Of a stretch of 64,000 nucleotides of DNA, positions 48,289 to 57,324 are shown piece by piece. The stretch spans positions 39,517 through 103,516 of the forward strand of contig CAMYOL010000034.1 in assembly GCA_947260005.1 (NCBI GenBank), read 5' to 3'. This DNA is from an uncultured Ectothiorhodospiraceae bacterium. Lineage in GTDB: Bacteria > Pseudomonadota > Gammaproteobacteria > UBA6429 > Thiohalophilaceae. Both the position numbers and the translations under genes were made by a program. The notes beneath the pieces are model-generated. The model was not told the DNA's origin, made no database searches, and saw only the letters and a program-made list of their open reading frames with translations. Numbering within the stretch: position 1 is the first letter of the stretch; each line of letters starts with the position of its first letter.

Positions 48289-48576
48289 GTGCCGATTTAT
48301 GAATATGCCTGTACCGCTTGCGGACATACCCTTGAGAAGCTACAAAAAATGAGTGATACACCCTTGAAGGATTGCCCTGAATGCGGTGACGCGAGTCTGG
48401 AAAAACAGATTTCTGCGGCAGGTTTTCGTCTCTCAGGTGGTGGCTGGTATGAGACGGATTTCAAATCCAATAATCAAAAAAATCTGTCCCAGAATAGCAA
48501 GGACAAAAAGGCGACCTCCAGTTCATCTGAAAAGGGAAAAAGTGGCTCCAAATCCTCTGCCTCAAAAGCGGATTGA
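48289..48576 (+). CDS. FmdB family zinc-ribbon protein
   Basis: A 95-residue protein with a zinc ribbon at the N-terminus: Cys8, Cys11, Cys29 and Cys32 in PIYEYACTACGH and LKDCPECGD. The segment EKQISAAGFRLSGGGWYETD is typical of FmdB regulatory proteins. A low-complexity Lys/Ser tail makes up the last 30 residues. The start is GTG with GAGG upstream at about eight bases. In several proteobacteria this gene precedes aspS, as here. FmdB proteins are proposed regulators; the function is not established. Confidence 0.87.
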   Translation: MPIYEYACTACGHTLEKLQKMSDTPLKDCPECGDASLEKQISAAGFRLSGGGWYETDFKSNNQKNLSQNSKDKKATSSSSEKGKSGSKSSASKAD

Positions 48577-48696
48577 GCTATTTTATTGCAAGATCAGGCT
48601 GATCTGGTCGGATACGGTCGAGCGGGCCTTGCATGCGCCGATGACAGAACGTAACATCCCGCCTTTGTTTAAATCATAGTAAATAGAGCAAAAACA

Positions 48697-50481
48697 ATGC
48701 GTACTCATTATTGCGGTCAAGTCACCGCTGAACATATTGATCAGGAAGTAACCGTGTGTGGCTGGGTTCATCGTCGCCGGGATCATGGTGGGGTCATTTT
48801 TATTGACCTGCGTGATCGAGAAGGTTTACTGCAGGTTGTTTACGATCCTGATCGAGCCGATATTTTTGCGCTGGCAGAAGATGTACGTAACGAATTTGTT
48901 TTGCAGGTGACCGGTAAAGTTCGTCATCGTCCTGAAGGTACCGTGAATACAAACCTCACTACCGGAGAAATTGAAGTACTTGGGACGGATCTGAAGATTT
49001 TAAATAAATCCCAAACCCCACCTTATGTAATTGACGATGAAACGGTTTCGGAAGAACACCGGTTGAAGTATCGATATTACGATCTGCGCCGTCCGGAAAT
49101 GTTGGCGCGGTTAAAATTGCGTTCAGACGTGACTCGCGTTTTACGTAATTACCTGGAAGATAATGGTTTTCTTGATGTCGAAACCCCGATGCTGACCAAG
49201 GCAACCCCAGAAGGTGCTCGTGATTATCTGGTTCCGAGTCGTACCCATGAAGGTAATTTCTTTGCATTACCGCAGTCGCCACAGATCTTTAAACAACTGC
49301 TGATGGTGGCAGGGTTGGATCGTTACTACCAGATCGTGCGTTGTTTTCGTGATGAAGATCTGCGCGCTGATCGCCAGCCTGAATTTACCCAGCTTGATAT
49401 TGAGACGTCATTTATTGATGAAGGCGAGATCATGTCGCTGATGGAAGGCATGGTGCAGACATTATTTAAAGATACAATTGGCGTTGAGCTAGCTAAGTCG
49501 TTCCCTCAGATGACCTATGCCGATGCAATGCATCGCTACGGTTCAGATAAACCCGATTTACGCATCCCACTTGAATTAGTGGATATAGCGGATGTGTTAC
49601 AGGACGTTGAATTCAAGGTCTTCAGCGGACCCGCTAAAGATCCCAAAGGCCGCGTAGCAGCGTTGTTACTGCCAAATGGTTGTGAGCTGACCCGTAAAGA
49701 GATTGATGGTTATACCGATTTTGTTGGGATTTATGGTGCTAAAGGTCTGGCCTACATCAAGGTCAATGAGTTGGCTAAAGGGCGTGAAGGGCTACAGTCT
49801 CCGATACTGAAGTTTTTACCGGATGATGCGATCAATACGATTATGAAACGTGTGGACGCAAAAGACGGTGATCTGGTTTTCTTCGGCGCGGATAAAACCA
49901 AAGTGGTTAATGAAGCTCTTGGTGCCTTACGAGTTAAGCTGGGTCATGACCGAAACCTGATAGAAGGCGAATGGGCTCCCTTGTGGGTTGTCGATTTCCC
50001 CATGTTTGAGTGGGATGATGGCGATAAACGCTGGATCTCGCTACACCATCCGTTCACTTCACCCAATGAAGACGATCTGGATAAACTTAAAAATGACCCG
50101 GGTAACTGCCGTTCACGTGCCTATGACATGATTTTGAATGGTACCGAGGTCGGTGGTGGCTCAATGCGGATATATCGGTCTGAGGTCCAGAAGACCGTTT
50201 TTGAACAATTGGGCATTGATGATGATGAGGCTCAGGATAAATTTGGTTTCTTGCTTGATGCATTGAGTTACGGCTGTCCTCCTCATGGTGGAATCGCCTT
50301 TGGCCTGGATCGACTGGTAATGTTAATGTCCGGCGCGCAATCAATCCGTGATGTGATGGCCTTTCCTAAGACCCAAACAGCTAGTTGTCTGTTAACTCAG
50401 GCCCCATCCGAGGTTAGTGAACGCCAGCTTCGTGAATTACATATTAAACTGCGTAAACCGCCCAAATTGGCTGAATCTTGA
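48697..50481 (+). CDS. aspS: Aspartyl-tRNA synthetase
   Basis: A 594-residue class IIb enzyme (E. coli AspRS has 590 residues). It has an N-terminal OB fold that binds the anticodon (about 1-110, opening [20 protein letters not shown]). The motif 2 region contains [18 protein letters not shown]. The bacterial GAD insertion domain lies at about 290-410, and motif 3 with [10 protein letters not shown] is at the end. All catalytic residues appear intact. Whether it also charges tRNA-Asn cannot be told from this window. A terminator hairpin overlaps its stop codon. Confidence 0.98.
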   Translation: MRTHYCGQVTAEHIDQEVTVCGWVHRRRDHGGVIFIDLRDREGLLQVVYDPDRADIFALAEDVRNEFVLQVTGKVRHRPEGTVNTNLTTGEIEVLGTDLKILNKSQTPPYVIDDETVSEEHRLKYRYYDLRRPEMLARLKLRSDVTRVLRNYLEDNGFLDVETPMLTKATPEGARDYLVPSRTHEGNFFALPQSPQIFKQLLMVAGLDRYYQIVRCFRDEDLRADRQPEFTQLDIETSFIDEGEIMSLMEGMVQTLFKDTIGVELAKSFPQMTYADAMHRYGSDKPDLRIPLELVDIADVLQDVEFKVFSGPAKDPKGRVAALLLPNGCELTRKEIDGYTDFVGIYGAKGLAYIKVNELAKGREGLQSPILKFLPDDAINTIMKRVDAKDGDLVFFGADKTKVVNEALGALRVKLGHDRNLIEGEWAPLWVVDFPMFEWDDGDKRWISLHHPFTSPNEDDLDKLKNDPGNCRSRAYDMILNGTEVGGGSMRIYRSEVQKTVFEQLGIDDDEAQDKFGFLLDALSYGCPPHGGIAFGLDRLVMLMSGAQSIRDVMAFPKTQTASCLLTQAPSEVSERQLRELHIKLRKPPKLAES

Positions 50482-50514
50482 GCAGTCTGCTCGAGATTCA
50501 GGCCGGTTTTCTTT
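50473..50514 (+). terminator. Probable terminator of aspS
   Basis: GAATCTTGAG (50473-50482) pairs with CTCGAGATTC (50490-50499), with one G-U pair, around a seven-base loop. After AGGCCGG comes TTTTCTTT (50507-50514). The aspS stop codon lies inside the left arm. The gap between stem and T-run makes this weaker than a textbook terminator. Confidence 0.55.
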
Positions 50515-50559
50515 ATGTGCTCGCACTCATTGCCGATATAGACTAAGGTCTTGATATTG

Positions 50560-50595
50560 TTGTCCAAAAAGGACAGATTTTTTATCGGCTATAAT
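50560..50595 (+). promoter_or_regulatory. Second hairpin with U tract and candidate -10 upstream of the kinase gene
   Basis: TGTCC-AAAAA-GGACA (50561-50575) is followed by GATTTTTT, a small terminator-like hairpin. Just beyond is TATAAT (50590-50595), a perfect -10, but no good -35 at 16-18 bases upstream. Together these suggest aspS transcription ends here and that of the kinase locus begins. The evidence is limited to these matches. Confidence 0.4.
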
Positions 50596-50670
50596 AATTG
50601 TGTGGTTATGCACGGAATCATTTCCTCTATAACACAAAAATAACAATCCACGGTTGAAACGGATGAGGCT

Positions 50671-53199
50671 TTGAAGTTAACAAGCTACTGGAAAAATGAC
50701 TGGTTTATTGGGCTAGTCGTCACACTACTTTTTTTGTTGCTGAGTGTGAGCGACAATTTGCGCTCGATCGAATGGTGGGCCTATGACCTGGGCGTCCGTT
50801 TTTCTTCATCGAGGACGGCTAACCAGGATGTGATCTTAATTGCTATCGATGATGATGCGATACGCAGACTGGGTAGCTGGCCGTGGCCACGCGATGAGTT
50901 AGCACGAGTCACCGATAAGTTATCGTCCATGGAGCCGGGTGTCATTGGTTTTGCAGTGCCATTTGATACCAAGCAAAGTAATTATGGTACCCGTTATATT
51001 GAAAAGATTAAAAAAGCCATTCGTAAACAACGTGCCAATACTCGCTATATCGATGGCTTATTGCGAAGTGCAGAAGCTGGGCTAGATACCGATCAGTTAT
51101 TTGCCAAGAGCTTAAAGGATGCGGGGCCTGTTGTGTTAGCGATGCCGTACGATCTGCATCCCGACAATGAACCGAATCGACTATTATCACTCCCGAGTGA
51201 GCTAAAACGATTTACCATCGATGTAACAAACAAACCTGATCGTGAAGGTTGGTTTGCGAGAACGTTTACCTCTAATCCAGTCCCGGTGGCCGACACGGTC
51301 TATCCTCCGATTCCAGAGTTGAGTCGTTATGTTACGGCTATTGGTCATCTCAATACTGGCTTGAATACTCAGGAACAGGCACGCCGAGAACCCTTGATGG
51401 TGCAATACGGTAAAAATTTTATCCCTTCATTTTCATTTATGGTGGTCGCACGCTTTTTGCGCTTAACGGCCGATAATGTACAAATGAAATTAGGCGATCA
51501 GATTAAAATTGCCAACCAACCGATTGAAACAGATGACCAATACCGAGTCTATCCCTATTTCTATCAGGGTAAGAAAAACAAATCCCCCTTTAAAACTTAT
51601 TCGATTCTTGATGTCATCGATAACCGTATTAAAAAGCGTCACCTACAAGATAAAGCATTGATTATTGGTTTTACCGCGCGGCAACAAACGGCACAATTAT
51701 CTTCTCCGATTGGGGTGGATTTAACACCGGTTGAATTTACTGCTCATGTCGTTTCCAGCTTATTAAATGATGATCTCTATCGTGTGCCAAACTGGGGCCC
51801 GAGTATGCAGATCTTGTTGTTATTTTTGATTGGCGGATACCTGATGTACGTGTTACCACGTTTTCGTTTTGGTACCGGTCTGGCATTCAGTGTGGTTTTG
51901 GTATTAGGAATACTCAACACACATTTCATTTTAATGATTGGACGTTCTACCTGGGTTCCATTAATGGCGCCTTTGCTGACCTTAATCGTTGGACACTTGC
52001 TATTGAGTTTTCAACATGTGGTGGCCACAAGCGTTGGACATATTCAAAATGAGTTATCAAATGCGAACTTGTTACTGGGTCAATCTTTTCATGGTCAGGG
52101 TTTGCTTGATCAGGCCTTTGAGCGATACCGAAAATGTGTTGGTAGTGAGACCGTTTATGAATATCTCTACAACCTCGGTCTGGACTATGAACGTAAACGC
52201 CAATTCAATAAAGCCGTCTCGGTGTTTGAATACATTGTCGAGCTAAATCCGAGCTACCGGGATATCAACGATCGGGTACAGCGTGCAAAAGAGGCGTCTA
52301 ACGCTTATGTGATGAGTAGTAATGCTACCAGTAATCTAAGCCAGACCCTGATTCTCGAAAATTCAGGGGTACAAAAGCCGATGCTGGGTCGATATACCAT
52401 CGAGCGGGAATTGGGTCGTGGTGCGATGGGCATGGTCTATCTTGGTAAGGATCCCAAAATAGGCCGAACGGTAGCGATTAAAACGATGATGCTATCGCAG
52501 GAATTTGAGGGAGAAAAGCTGGACGAAATCAAAGAGCGCTTTTTCCGTGAAGCGGAGACCGCTGGGCGCTTAAACCATCCGAATATTGTGACGATATATG
52601 ATGTAGGCGAAGATGAAGATCTTTCCTATATTGCGATGGATTATCTGAAAGGTGAGAATCTACTGGCCTATTGCAAGAGTGAGACGCTATTGCCGGTAAA
52701 AGAGATATTTGAAGTATTATTGAAAGTTGCTGACGCGTTGGAATATGCGCACAATAACGGCGTTGTACACAGGGATGTCAAACCGGCCAATATACTCTAC
52801 GACCGAGAAACAGGTGTTTTAAAAGTAACGGATTTTGGGGTTGCGTGTTTAACGGATTCGAGTAAAACAAAAACAGGTACGATATTAGGCAGTCCTTCTT
52901 ACATGTCGCCTGAACAATTGGCAGGGCTAAAGGTCGATGGACGATCGGATTTATTTTCGCTGGGGGTGACCTTGTACCAGATGCTGACGGGTGAACTGCC
53001 GTTTATTGGAGAGTCATTGGCGTCGTTGATGTATAAAATCGCTAATGAGAAACACCCGGATGTAAGATTATTCAGGCCTGACTTACCGGCTTGTGTGAGC
53101 CGAATTATTAATAAATCGCTGGCAAAAGATGCGGCAAAACGCTTTAACACGGGTGAACGATTTGCGAACGCGATTGAGCGTTGCATAGAAAGGCTTTAA
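50671..53199 (+). CDS. CHASE2 sensor - TPR - Ser/Thr protein kinase
   Basis: An 842-residue membrane kinase. After a first membrane helix (12-29), a CHASE2 extracytoplasmic sensor (about 40-370) shows VILIAIDDDAIRRLGSWPWP. Three helices at about 379-450 and a TPR-like helical segment (about 465-545) follow, then a Hanks-type kinase (about 570-842). The kinase has GRGAMGMV (glycine loop), Lys in VAIKTM, HRDVKPAN (about 698-705), DFG (about 718) and GSPSYMSPEQ, so it should be active. The start is TTG at 50671, with GAGG two bases before it and GGAT at seven; an upstream ATG terminates immediately. It is followed by PP2C and two FHA genes with small gaps. Confidence 0.92.
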   Translation: MKLTSYWKNDWFIGLVVTLLFLLLSVSDNLRSIEWWAYDLGVRFSSSRTANQDVILIAIDDDAIRRLGSWPWPRDELARVTDKLSSMEPGVIGFAVPFDTKQSNYGTRYIEKIKKAIRKQRANTRYIDGLLRSAEAGLDTDQLFAKSLKDAGPVVLAMPYDLHPDNEPNRLLSLPSELKRFTIDVTNKPDREGWFARTFTSNPVPVADTVYPPIPELSRYVTAIGHLNTGLNTQEQARREPLMVQYGKNFIPSFSFMVVARFLRLTADNVQMKLGDQIKIANQPIETDDQYRVYPYFYQGKKNKSPFKTYSILDVIDNRIKKRHLQDKALIIGFTARQQTAQLSSPIGVDLTPVEFTAHVVSSLLNDDLYRVPNWGPSMQILLLFLIGGYLMYVLPRFRFGTGLAFSVVLVLGILNTHFILMIGRSTWVPLMAPLLTLIVGHLLLSFQHVVATSVGHIQNELSNANLLLGQSFHGQGLLDQAFERYRKCVGSETVYEYLYNLGLDYERKRQFNKAVSVFEYIVELNPSYRDINDRVQRAKEASNAYVMSSNATSNLSQTLILENSGVQKPMLGRYTIERELGRGAMGMVYLGKDPKIGRTVAIKTMMLSQEFEGEKLDEIKERFFREAETAGRLNHPNIVTIYDVGEDEDLSYIAMDYLKGENLLAYCKSETLLPVKEIFEVLLKVADALEYAHNNGVVHRDVKPANILYDRETGVLKVTDFGVACLTDSSKTKTGTILGSPSYMSPEQLAGLKVDGRSDLFSLGVTLYQMLTGELPFIGESLASLMYKIANEKHPDVRLFRPDLPACVSRIINKSLAKDAAKRFNTGERFANAIERCIERL

Positions 53200-53215
53200 A
53201 AAGAAAGGTACGAAT

Positions 53216-54220
53216 GTGTTAACGAATGGTTTAAAAATCTCAATACACGGCATCTCTGATGTTGGGATGAGCCGTGAGCATAATGAGGATAGTATCAGCT
53301 GGGATAATGATCTGGGGTTAGTGATGCTGGCCGATGGCATGGGCGGGCATAATGCCGGTGAAGTCGCCAGTGAAATGGCCGTGACTTCCATACGCGATGC
53401 TTTGCTGGACGTGCTTACTCCGGAGATGATTGCCACGAAAGTCATCAAATGCCCGGATGCGGTACGAGAATCGGTTGTTTACGCTAATGAAGAAATCTAC
53501 GAACAAGCCCAGACTCGAGTCGAATGTGCCGGTATGGGGACGACCGTTGTATTAAGTCTTTTTCATGAAAATCATGTTACGTTTGCTCATGTTGGTGACT
53601 CGCGCATCTATCGAATACGAAAAGGCGAATTGCAGCAAATTACCCAGGATCATTCGTTGGTACAGGAGATGGTTGATAACGGTTACCTGAGTGAAGAAGA
53701 GGCGATGATTTCAACCAGTCGAAATTTGATAACTCGCGCGTTAGGAATATCTCCTGAGGTTGAAGTCGATGTGGCTACGGAAGAGTTAGATGAAGACGAT
53801 ATTTTTCTACTCTGCTCAGATGGTTTGACCGATATGGTGAGTGATCCTGAGATCCTGGAAACGATTCTCAACTGTGCACCTAATATGGACGATTGCCTGA
53901 AACAGTTAGTAAGTATGGCCAATGAAGCGGGTGGTAATGATAATATTTCGGTTATATTGATAACTTTGCATGAGTCGTTCTCGGATGAGCGTGGGCTACC
54001 ACCCGGCGCAAGTCAGGAGATTGAAAGTGATGAGACTATTGAAGAAGAGTTGGTTGAAGAAGAGTTGGTTGAAGAAGAGTTGGTTGAAGAAGAGTTGGTT
54101 GAAGACGAGTTGGTTGAAGACGAGTTGGTTGAAGAAGATCCTGAGCAAGATGAAGCTGCTGCAGACAGTCCAGTAGAAGACAAGCAGGCAAAAGACAAAC
54201 CGACAGATGATAATAAATAA
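53216..54220 (+). CDS. PP2C-type Ser/Thr phosphatase with acidic repeat tail
   Basis: A 334-residue Stp1/PrpC-like phosphatase that would remove phosphate from kinase targets or from the kinase itself. Metal-binding motifs are all present: GISDVGMSREHNEDS, LADGMGGHNAGEVAS, GDSRIYRIRKGELQQITQDH, CSDGLTDM and GGNDNISVI. The core ends at about residue 250. The last 80 residues are an acidic tail with six copies of a five-residue unit (EEELV or EDELV; residues 276-305), followed by an Asp/Glu/Lys-rich end. The start is GTG at 53216, with AAAGG seven bases upstream, 16 bases after the kinase stop. A second, overlapping ATG ends at once. Confidence 0.93.
   Translation: MLTNGLKISIHGISDVGMSREHNEDSISWDNDLGLVMLADGMGGHNAGEVASEMAVTSIRDALLDVLTPEMIATKVIKCPDAVRESVVYANEEIYEQAQTRVECAGMGTTVVLSLFHENHVTFAHVGDSRIYRIRKGELQQITQDHSLVQEMVDNGYLSEEEAMISTSRNLITRALGISPEVEVDVATEELDEDDIFLLCSDGLTDMVSDPEILETILNCAPNMDDCLKQLVSMANEAGGNDNISVILITLHESFSDERGLPPGASQEIESDETIEEELVEEELVEEELVEEELVEDELVEDELVEEDPEQDEAAADSPVEDKQAKDKPTDDNK
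54041..54130 (+). repeat. Six tandem 15-bp units within the phosphatase gene
   Basis: The unit GAAGAAGAGTTGGTT occurs four times (54041-54100), then GAAGACGAGTTGGTT twice (54101-54130), without interruption. The unit is a multiple of three, so changes in copy number would lengthen or shorten the acidic tail by five residues and keep the frame. Confidence 0.95.
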
Positions 54221-54250
54221 ATTAAAGACGTAAATGAAGGTATTGAGACT

Positions 54251-54874
54251 ATGGCTCGATTAATCTTAACGCATGAAGGCGCTGTGATGCGGGAGTATCA
54301 ACTAAACAGTGATCGAACTTCAGTGGGGCGTAAACCACAATGTGATATCCATCTGGAGGATCCGACGGTCAGTGGAGAGCATGCGGTTTTTTTAAAATTA
54401 CAGCATTTTTACGTTGAAGATATGGGAAGTACGAATGGCGTCATTCTAAATGGTAAACGAGTGACTAAACGGCAGTTAAATACCGGTGATATTATTCGTA
54501 TTGGCCGTCACGAATTTAAATTCATCGATGAAGTGGACCAATTTGACAAAACGGTTCTGATCAACCCGGCGAAATCTGCCTCAAAACCGGTCGCAGCTCC
54601 CAAAAAGGGCCTGGTTAAGGTTCTAAACGGGCCCAAGGCAGGCGAGCAAATCATGTTGAATAAACCTTATACCACGCTCGGTTCGCCAGGCGTACAGGTT
54701 GCGGTCATTGCCAAGCGGGGCGATAATTTCTTTTTAATGCCGATGAGTGGGATGGGCGACAATGCCAAACCGCCTGAACTGAATAGTCAGCCAATCGGGG
54801 CGCAAAGCAAGCCACTGAAAAGTGGTGATGTAATTGAAGTCGCCGGTACCAAACTGCAATTTAATGAAGCATAG
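54251..54874 (+). CDS. FHA protein with a second, degenerate FHA-like domain
   Basis: A 207-residue protein. The first domain (about 1-100) is a clear FHA: TSVGRKPQCDIHLED, VSGEHAVFL and MGSTNGVILNGKRV, with the phosphothreonine-binding Arg, Ser and Asn. A Lys/Pro/Ala linker (about 105-120) is followed by a second FHA-like fold (about 120-206) with TTLGSPGVQVAVIAK and QPIGAQSKPLKSGDVIEVAG. It lacks the Arg and His-type recognition residues. It begins 30 bases after the PP2C stop and probably acts in the same phosphosignalling module as a reader. The initial MARLILTHEG is shared with the next gene. Confidence 0.9.
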   Translation: MARLILTHEGAVMREYQLNSDRTSVGRKPQCDIHLEDPTVSGEHAVFLKLQHFYVEDMGSTNGVILNGKRVTKRQLNTGDIIRIGRHEFKFIDEVDQFDKTVLINPAKSASKPVAAPKKGLVKVLNGPKAGEQIMLNKPYTTLGSPGVQVAVIAKRGDNFFLMPMSGMGDNAKPPELNSQPIGAQSKPLKSGDVIEVAGTKLQFNEA

Positions 54875-54885
54875 GGAAAGGATAC

Positions 54886-55239
54886 ATGGCTAAATTAATT
54901 TTGACTCATGACGGTGTCAATTTGCGTGATTATCCGTTGAACAAGAATCGCGTTTGCCTGGGTCGCAAGCCCGAAAATGAGATTCAACTTGATGATGCCG
55001 CAGTGAGCTCAAAGCATGTTGTTTTTGATCGTGTTGAGAGTTCTTATTTAGAAGATCACTATGATTATTATATTGAAGACCTGAAAAGCACGAACGGTAC
55101 AACGGTAAATGCGATAGGGGTAGAGCGCCAACTACTCAAACATGGAGATGTTGTTCAGGTCGGCAAACACAAATTCATCTTTGATAGTGGTACGGGTGAA
55201 TTAGCCGAAACGGCGATTTATCTCCCAGACAACGATTGA
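54886..55239 (+). CDS. Single-domain FHA protein
   Basis: A 117-residue FHA protein, a paralogue of the first domain of its neighbour. It has MAKLILTHDGVNLRDYPLNK, CLGRKPENEIQLDD, SSKHVVFDR and LKSTNGTTVNA; it ends in a short acidic tail. The phosphothreonine-binding residues are kept. It starts 11 bases after the previous gene with GGAAAGG in front. The duplication fits a kinase-phosphatase-reader module. The next gene, yebC, is a housekeeping gene, so the module ends here. Confidence 0.9.
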   Translation: MAKLILTHDGVNLRDYPLNKNRVCLGRKPENEIQLDDAAVSSKHVVFDRVESSYLEDHYDYYIEDLKSTNGTTVNAIGVERQLLKHGDVVQVGKHKFIFDSGTGELAETAIYLPDND

Positions 55240-55378
55240 GCGAGCGCCCATCTTCAAATGATTTCTATCTGGATTTAGCCTAATCCCGATTTATTTCGAC
55301 CAGACTAATTTCGATCTGCCGTTTTGTCCTCAGTAGGAGGGTGTTAAACTTCGCCTATTGATAGATAAAGAGGTAGTT

Positions 55379-56125
55379 ATGGCTGGACATAGTAAATGGG
55401 CAAATATTAAGCATAAAAAAGCGGCCCAGGATGCCAAACGAGGCAAGATATTCACCAAACTGATTCGTGAAATCGTGGTGGCTAGCCGGATGGGTGGCCC
55501 TGATGCGGATTCAAATCCCCGTCTCCGTGATGCGGTACAAAAAGCCCTCGGTGCCAATATGAAAAAGGACACCGTCGAAAATGCGATTAAACGTGGGGCG
55601 GGTGCTCAGGATGGTGAAAATTATGATGAAATTCGTTATGAAGGTTATGGCCCCAATGGTGTTGCCGTTATGGTGGACTGTCTGACCGATAACCGGAACC
55701 GAACAGTGTCTGAAGTGCGCCACGCTTTCACAAAGTCAGGTGGCAATTTAGGTACCGATGGTTCAGTCGCGTATTTATTCACTAAACGTGGCATTATCAG
55801 CTTTGCCCCTGGTAACGATGAAGAGCAGGTACTGGATGCGGCGCTCGAAGCGGGTGCCGATGATGTGTTGACCAATGAAGATGGCAGTATTGATGTCTGG
55901 ACGAACCCGGAAGATTTTGTCACAGTGCGTGAAGCGATTGAGGCCAGTGGTCTAAAGCCTGATTCCGCTGAAGTCACCATGCAGGCGTCAACGGACGTGA
56001 CCCTTGAACAGGATGATGCGGAGAAGGTGATTCGTCTGGTTGACATGCTCGAAGATCTGGACGATGTGCAAAATGTCTATACAAATGCTGATTTTTCTGA
56101 AGAGGTTTTGGCGAATTTAGCTTAA
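55379..56125 (+). CDS. yebC: YebC/PmpR family transcriptional or translational regulator
   Basis: A 248-residue protein, the length of E. coli YebC (246). I choose ATG at 55379, preceded by AAAGAGG at five bases; an upstream TTG would add residues the family lacks. [20 protein letters not shown] is the invariant opening. YebC proteins are reported as DNA-binding regulators and as ribosome-associated factors that relieve stalling on proline-rich stretches. It leads the yebC-ruvC-ruvA-ruvB-ybgC-tol cluster found across gammaproteobacteria. Confidence 0.95.
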   Translation: MAGHSKWANIKHKKAAQDAKRGKIFTKLIREIVVASRMGGPDADSNPRLRDAVQKALGANMKKDTVENAIKRGAGAQDGENYDEIRYEGYGPNGVAVMVDCLTDNRNRTVSEVRHAFTKSGGNLGTDGSVAYLFTKRGIISFAPGNDEEQVLDAALEAGADDVLTNEDGSIDVWTNPEDFVTVREAIEASGLKPDSAEVTMQASTDVTLEQDDAEKVIRLVDMLEDLDDVQNVYTNADFSEEVLANLA

Positions 56126-56174
56126 GTTTAAAAATAGAATTTTAAAACAGGTAAGAGGTAATGACGGTCACGAT

Positions 56175-56699
56175 ATGATTCGCATACTCGGTATTGACCC
56201 AGGTTCACGAATTACCGGCTTTGGCATCGTTGAGGTGCATACCAACCGGTCAGTTTGCATCGCTCACGGATGCATTAAGGCACAACAACCGACCCTCGCC
56301 GAACGACTCAAACATATCCACATCGAACTCGCAGCCCTTATTGAGCAACACGCCCCCCAGGAAATGGCAATCGAAAGTGTGTTTGTGCATCGCAATGTTG
56401 ATTCGGCATTAAAGCTTGGGCAGGCTCGTGGTGCTGCTATTACTACTGTTGCATTACAATCTATAGCCGTCCATGAATATTCTCCGGCTGAGATTAAAAA
56501 GTCGGTCGTGGGCCGAGGTAATGCGGCGAAGCAACAAGTACAGCACATGGTCAAAGCCATTTTAGGGCTTAACAAATCACCTCAAGCCGATGCCGCCGAT
56601 GCTTTGGCTGTGGCGCTTTGCCATGGGCACAGTCGTGATCTGAAAATCCATTTACCCGCGATAAGAACGTCACGTCGTCGACGTTGGAAATCATTATGA
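56175..56699 (+). CDS. ruvC: Holliday junction resolvase RuvC
   Basis: A 174-residue endonuclease (E. coli RuvC has 173) that cuts Holliday junctions in concert with RuvAB. The first catalytic aspartate is Asp8 in RILGIDPGSRITGFG; ESVFVHRNVDSALKLGQARG holds the catalytic Glu, and the C-terminal HSRDLK region is typical. Its stop overlaps the ruvA ATG by four bases (ATGA at 56696-56699), which supports translational coupling of ruvC and ruvA. Confidence 0.96.
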   Translation: MIRILGIDPGSRITGFGIVEVHTNRSVCIAHGCIKAQQPTLAERLKHIHIELAALIEQHAPQEMAIESVFVHRNVDSALKLGQARGAAITTVALQSIAVHEYSPAEIKKSVVGRGNAAKQQVQHMVKAILGLNKSPQADAADALAVALCHGHSRDLKIHLPAIRTSRRRRWKSL

Positions 56700-57310
56700 T
56701 TGGTCGAATTTGTGGAAAATTAATCGACAAGCAACCGCCATTTTTACTCGTCGACGTGCAAGGTGTGGGTTATGAAATCGAAGCCCCAGCATCCACCCTG
56801 GCCTCCTGTCCGGCGCTTGGTGAACAGATTACCTTACACACGCATTTAATCGTGCGGGAAGATGCGCATGTATTATGTGGTTTTATATCTGAGCAAGAAC
56901 GCCAACTGTTTCGCCATTTAATCAAGGTGAACAGTGTTGGTGCCAAACTGGCGCTGGGTATTCTTTCGGGTATGAGTGCCGATGGATTTGTTCGTTGTGT
57001 GCAGGAAAAAGACACCGCTGGTTTAACACAACTGCCTGGAGTTGGAAAAAAGACAGCAGAACGTTTAATTATTGAAATGCGTGATCGCTTAAAAGACATG
57101 AACATTAGTGCCATCACTCAATCGGTTACGGGCAATAAACCCGGTACGGCTACTGACAATAATGCCATGCAAGATGCAATTAGCGGCCTGGTTTCGTTAG
57201 GTTATAAACCACAGGAGGCCTCGCGTTTATTACAGCATGTCGACCTCAATGGATTAAATAGTGAGGCAATGATCAAATCTGCCTTAAAAATTGCAGCCAC
57301 GGCGGGCTAA
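56696..57310 (+). CDS. ruvA: Holliday junction branch migration protein RuvA
   Basis: A 204-residue protein (E. coli 203) that binds the four-way junction and loads RuvB. The ATG at 56696 gives MIGRICGKL, which matches the family opening; a longer frame at 56684 would reach further into ruvC. Helix-hairpin-helix motifs with [15 protein letters not shown] and [16 protein letters not shown] are visible, and the C-terminal RuvB-binding domain ends in SALKIA. It overlaps ruvC by four bases. Confidence 0.96.
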   Translation: MIGRICGKLIDKQPPFLLVDVQGVGYEIEAPASTLASCPALGEQITLHTHLIVREDAHVLCGFISEQERQLFRHLIKVNSVGAKLALGILSGMSADGFVRCVQEKDTAGLTQLPGVGKKTAERLIIEMRDRLKDMNISAITQSVTGNKPGTATDNNAMQDAISGLVSLGYKPQEASRLLQHVDLNGLNSEAMIKSALKIAATAG

Positions 57311-57324
57311 ATCAGGAAATGACT

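Noticed and set aside
53970..54198. Repetitive frames (KKSWL and SSTNS repeats) around the acidic tail
   Set aside because: They are shifted or antisense readings of the 15-bp repeat in the PP2C gene, which has full domain support.
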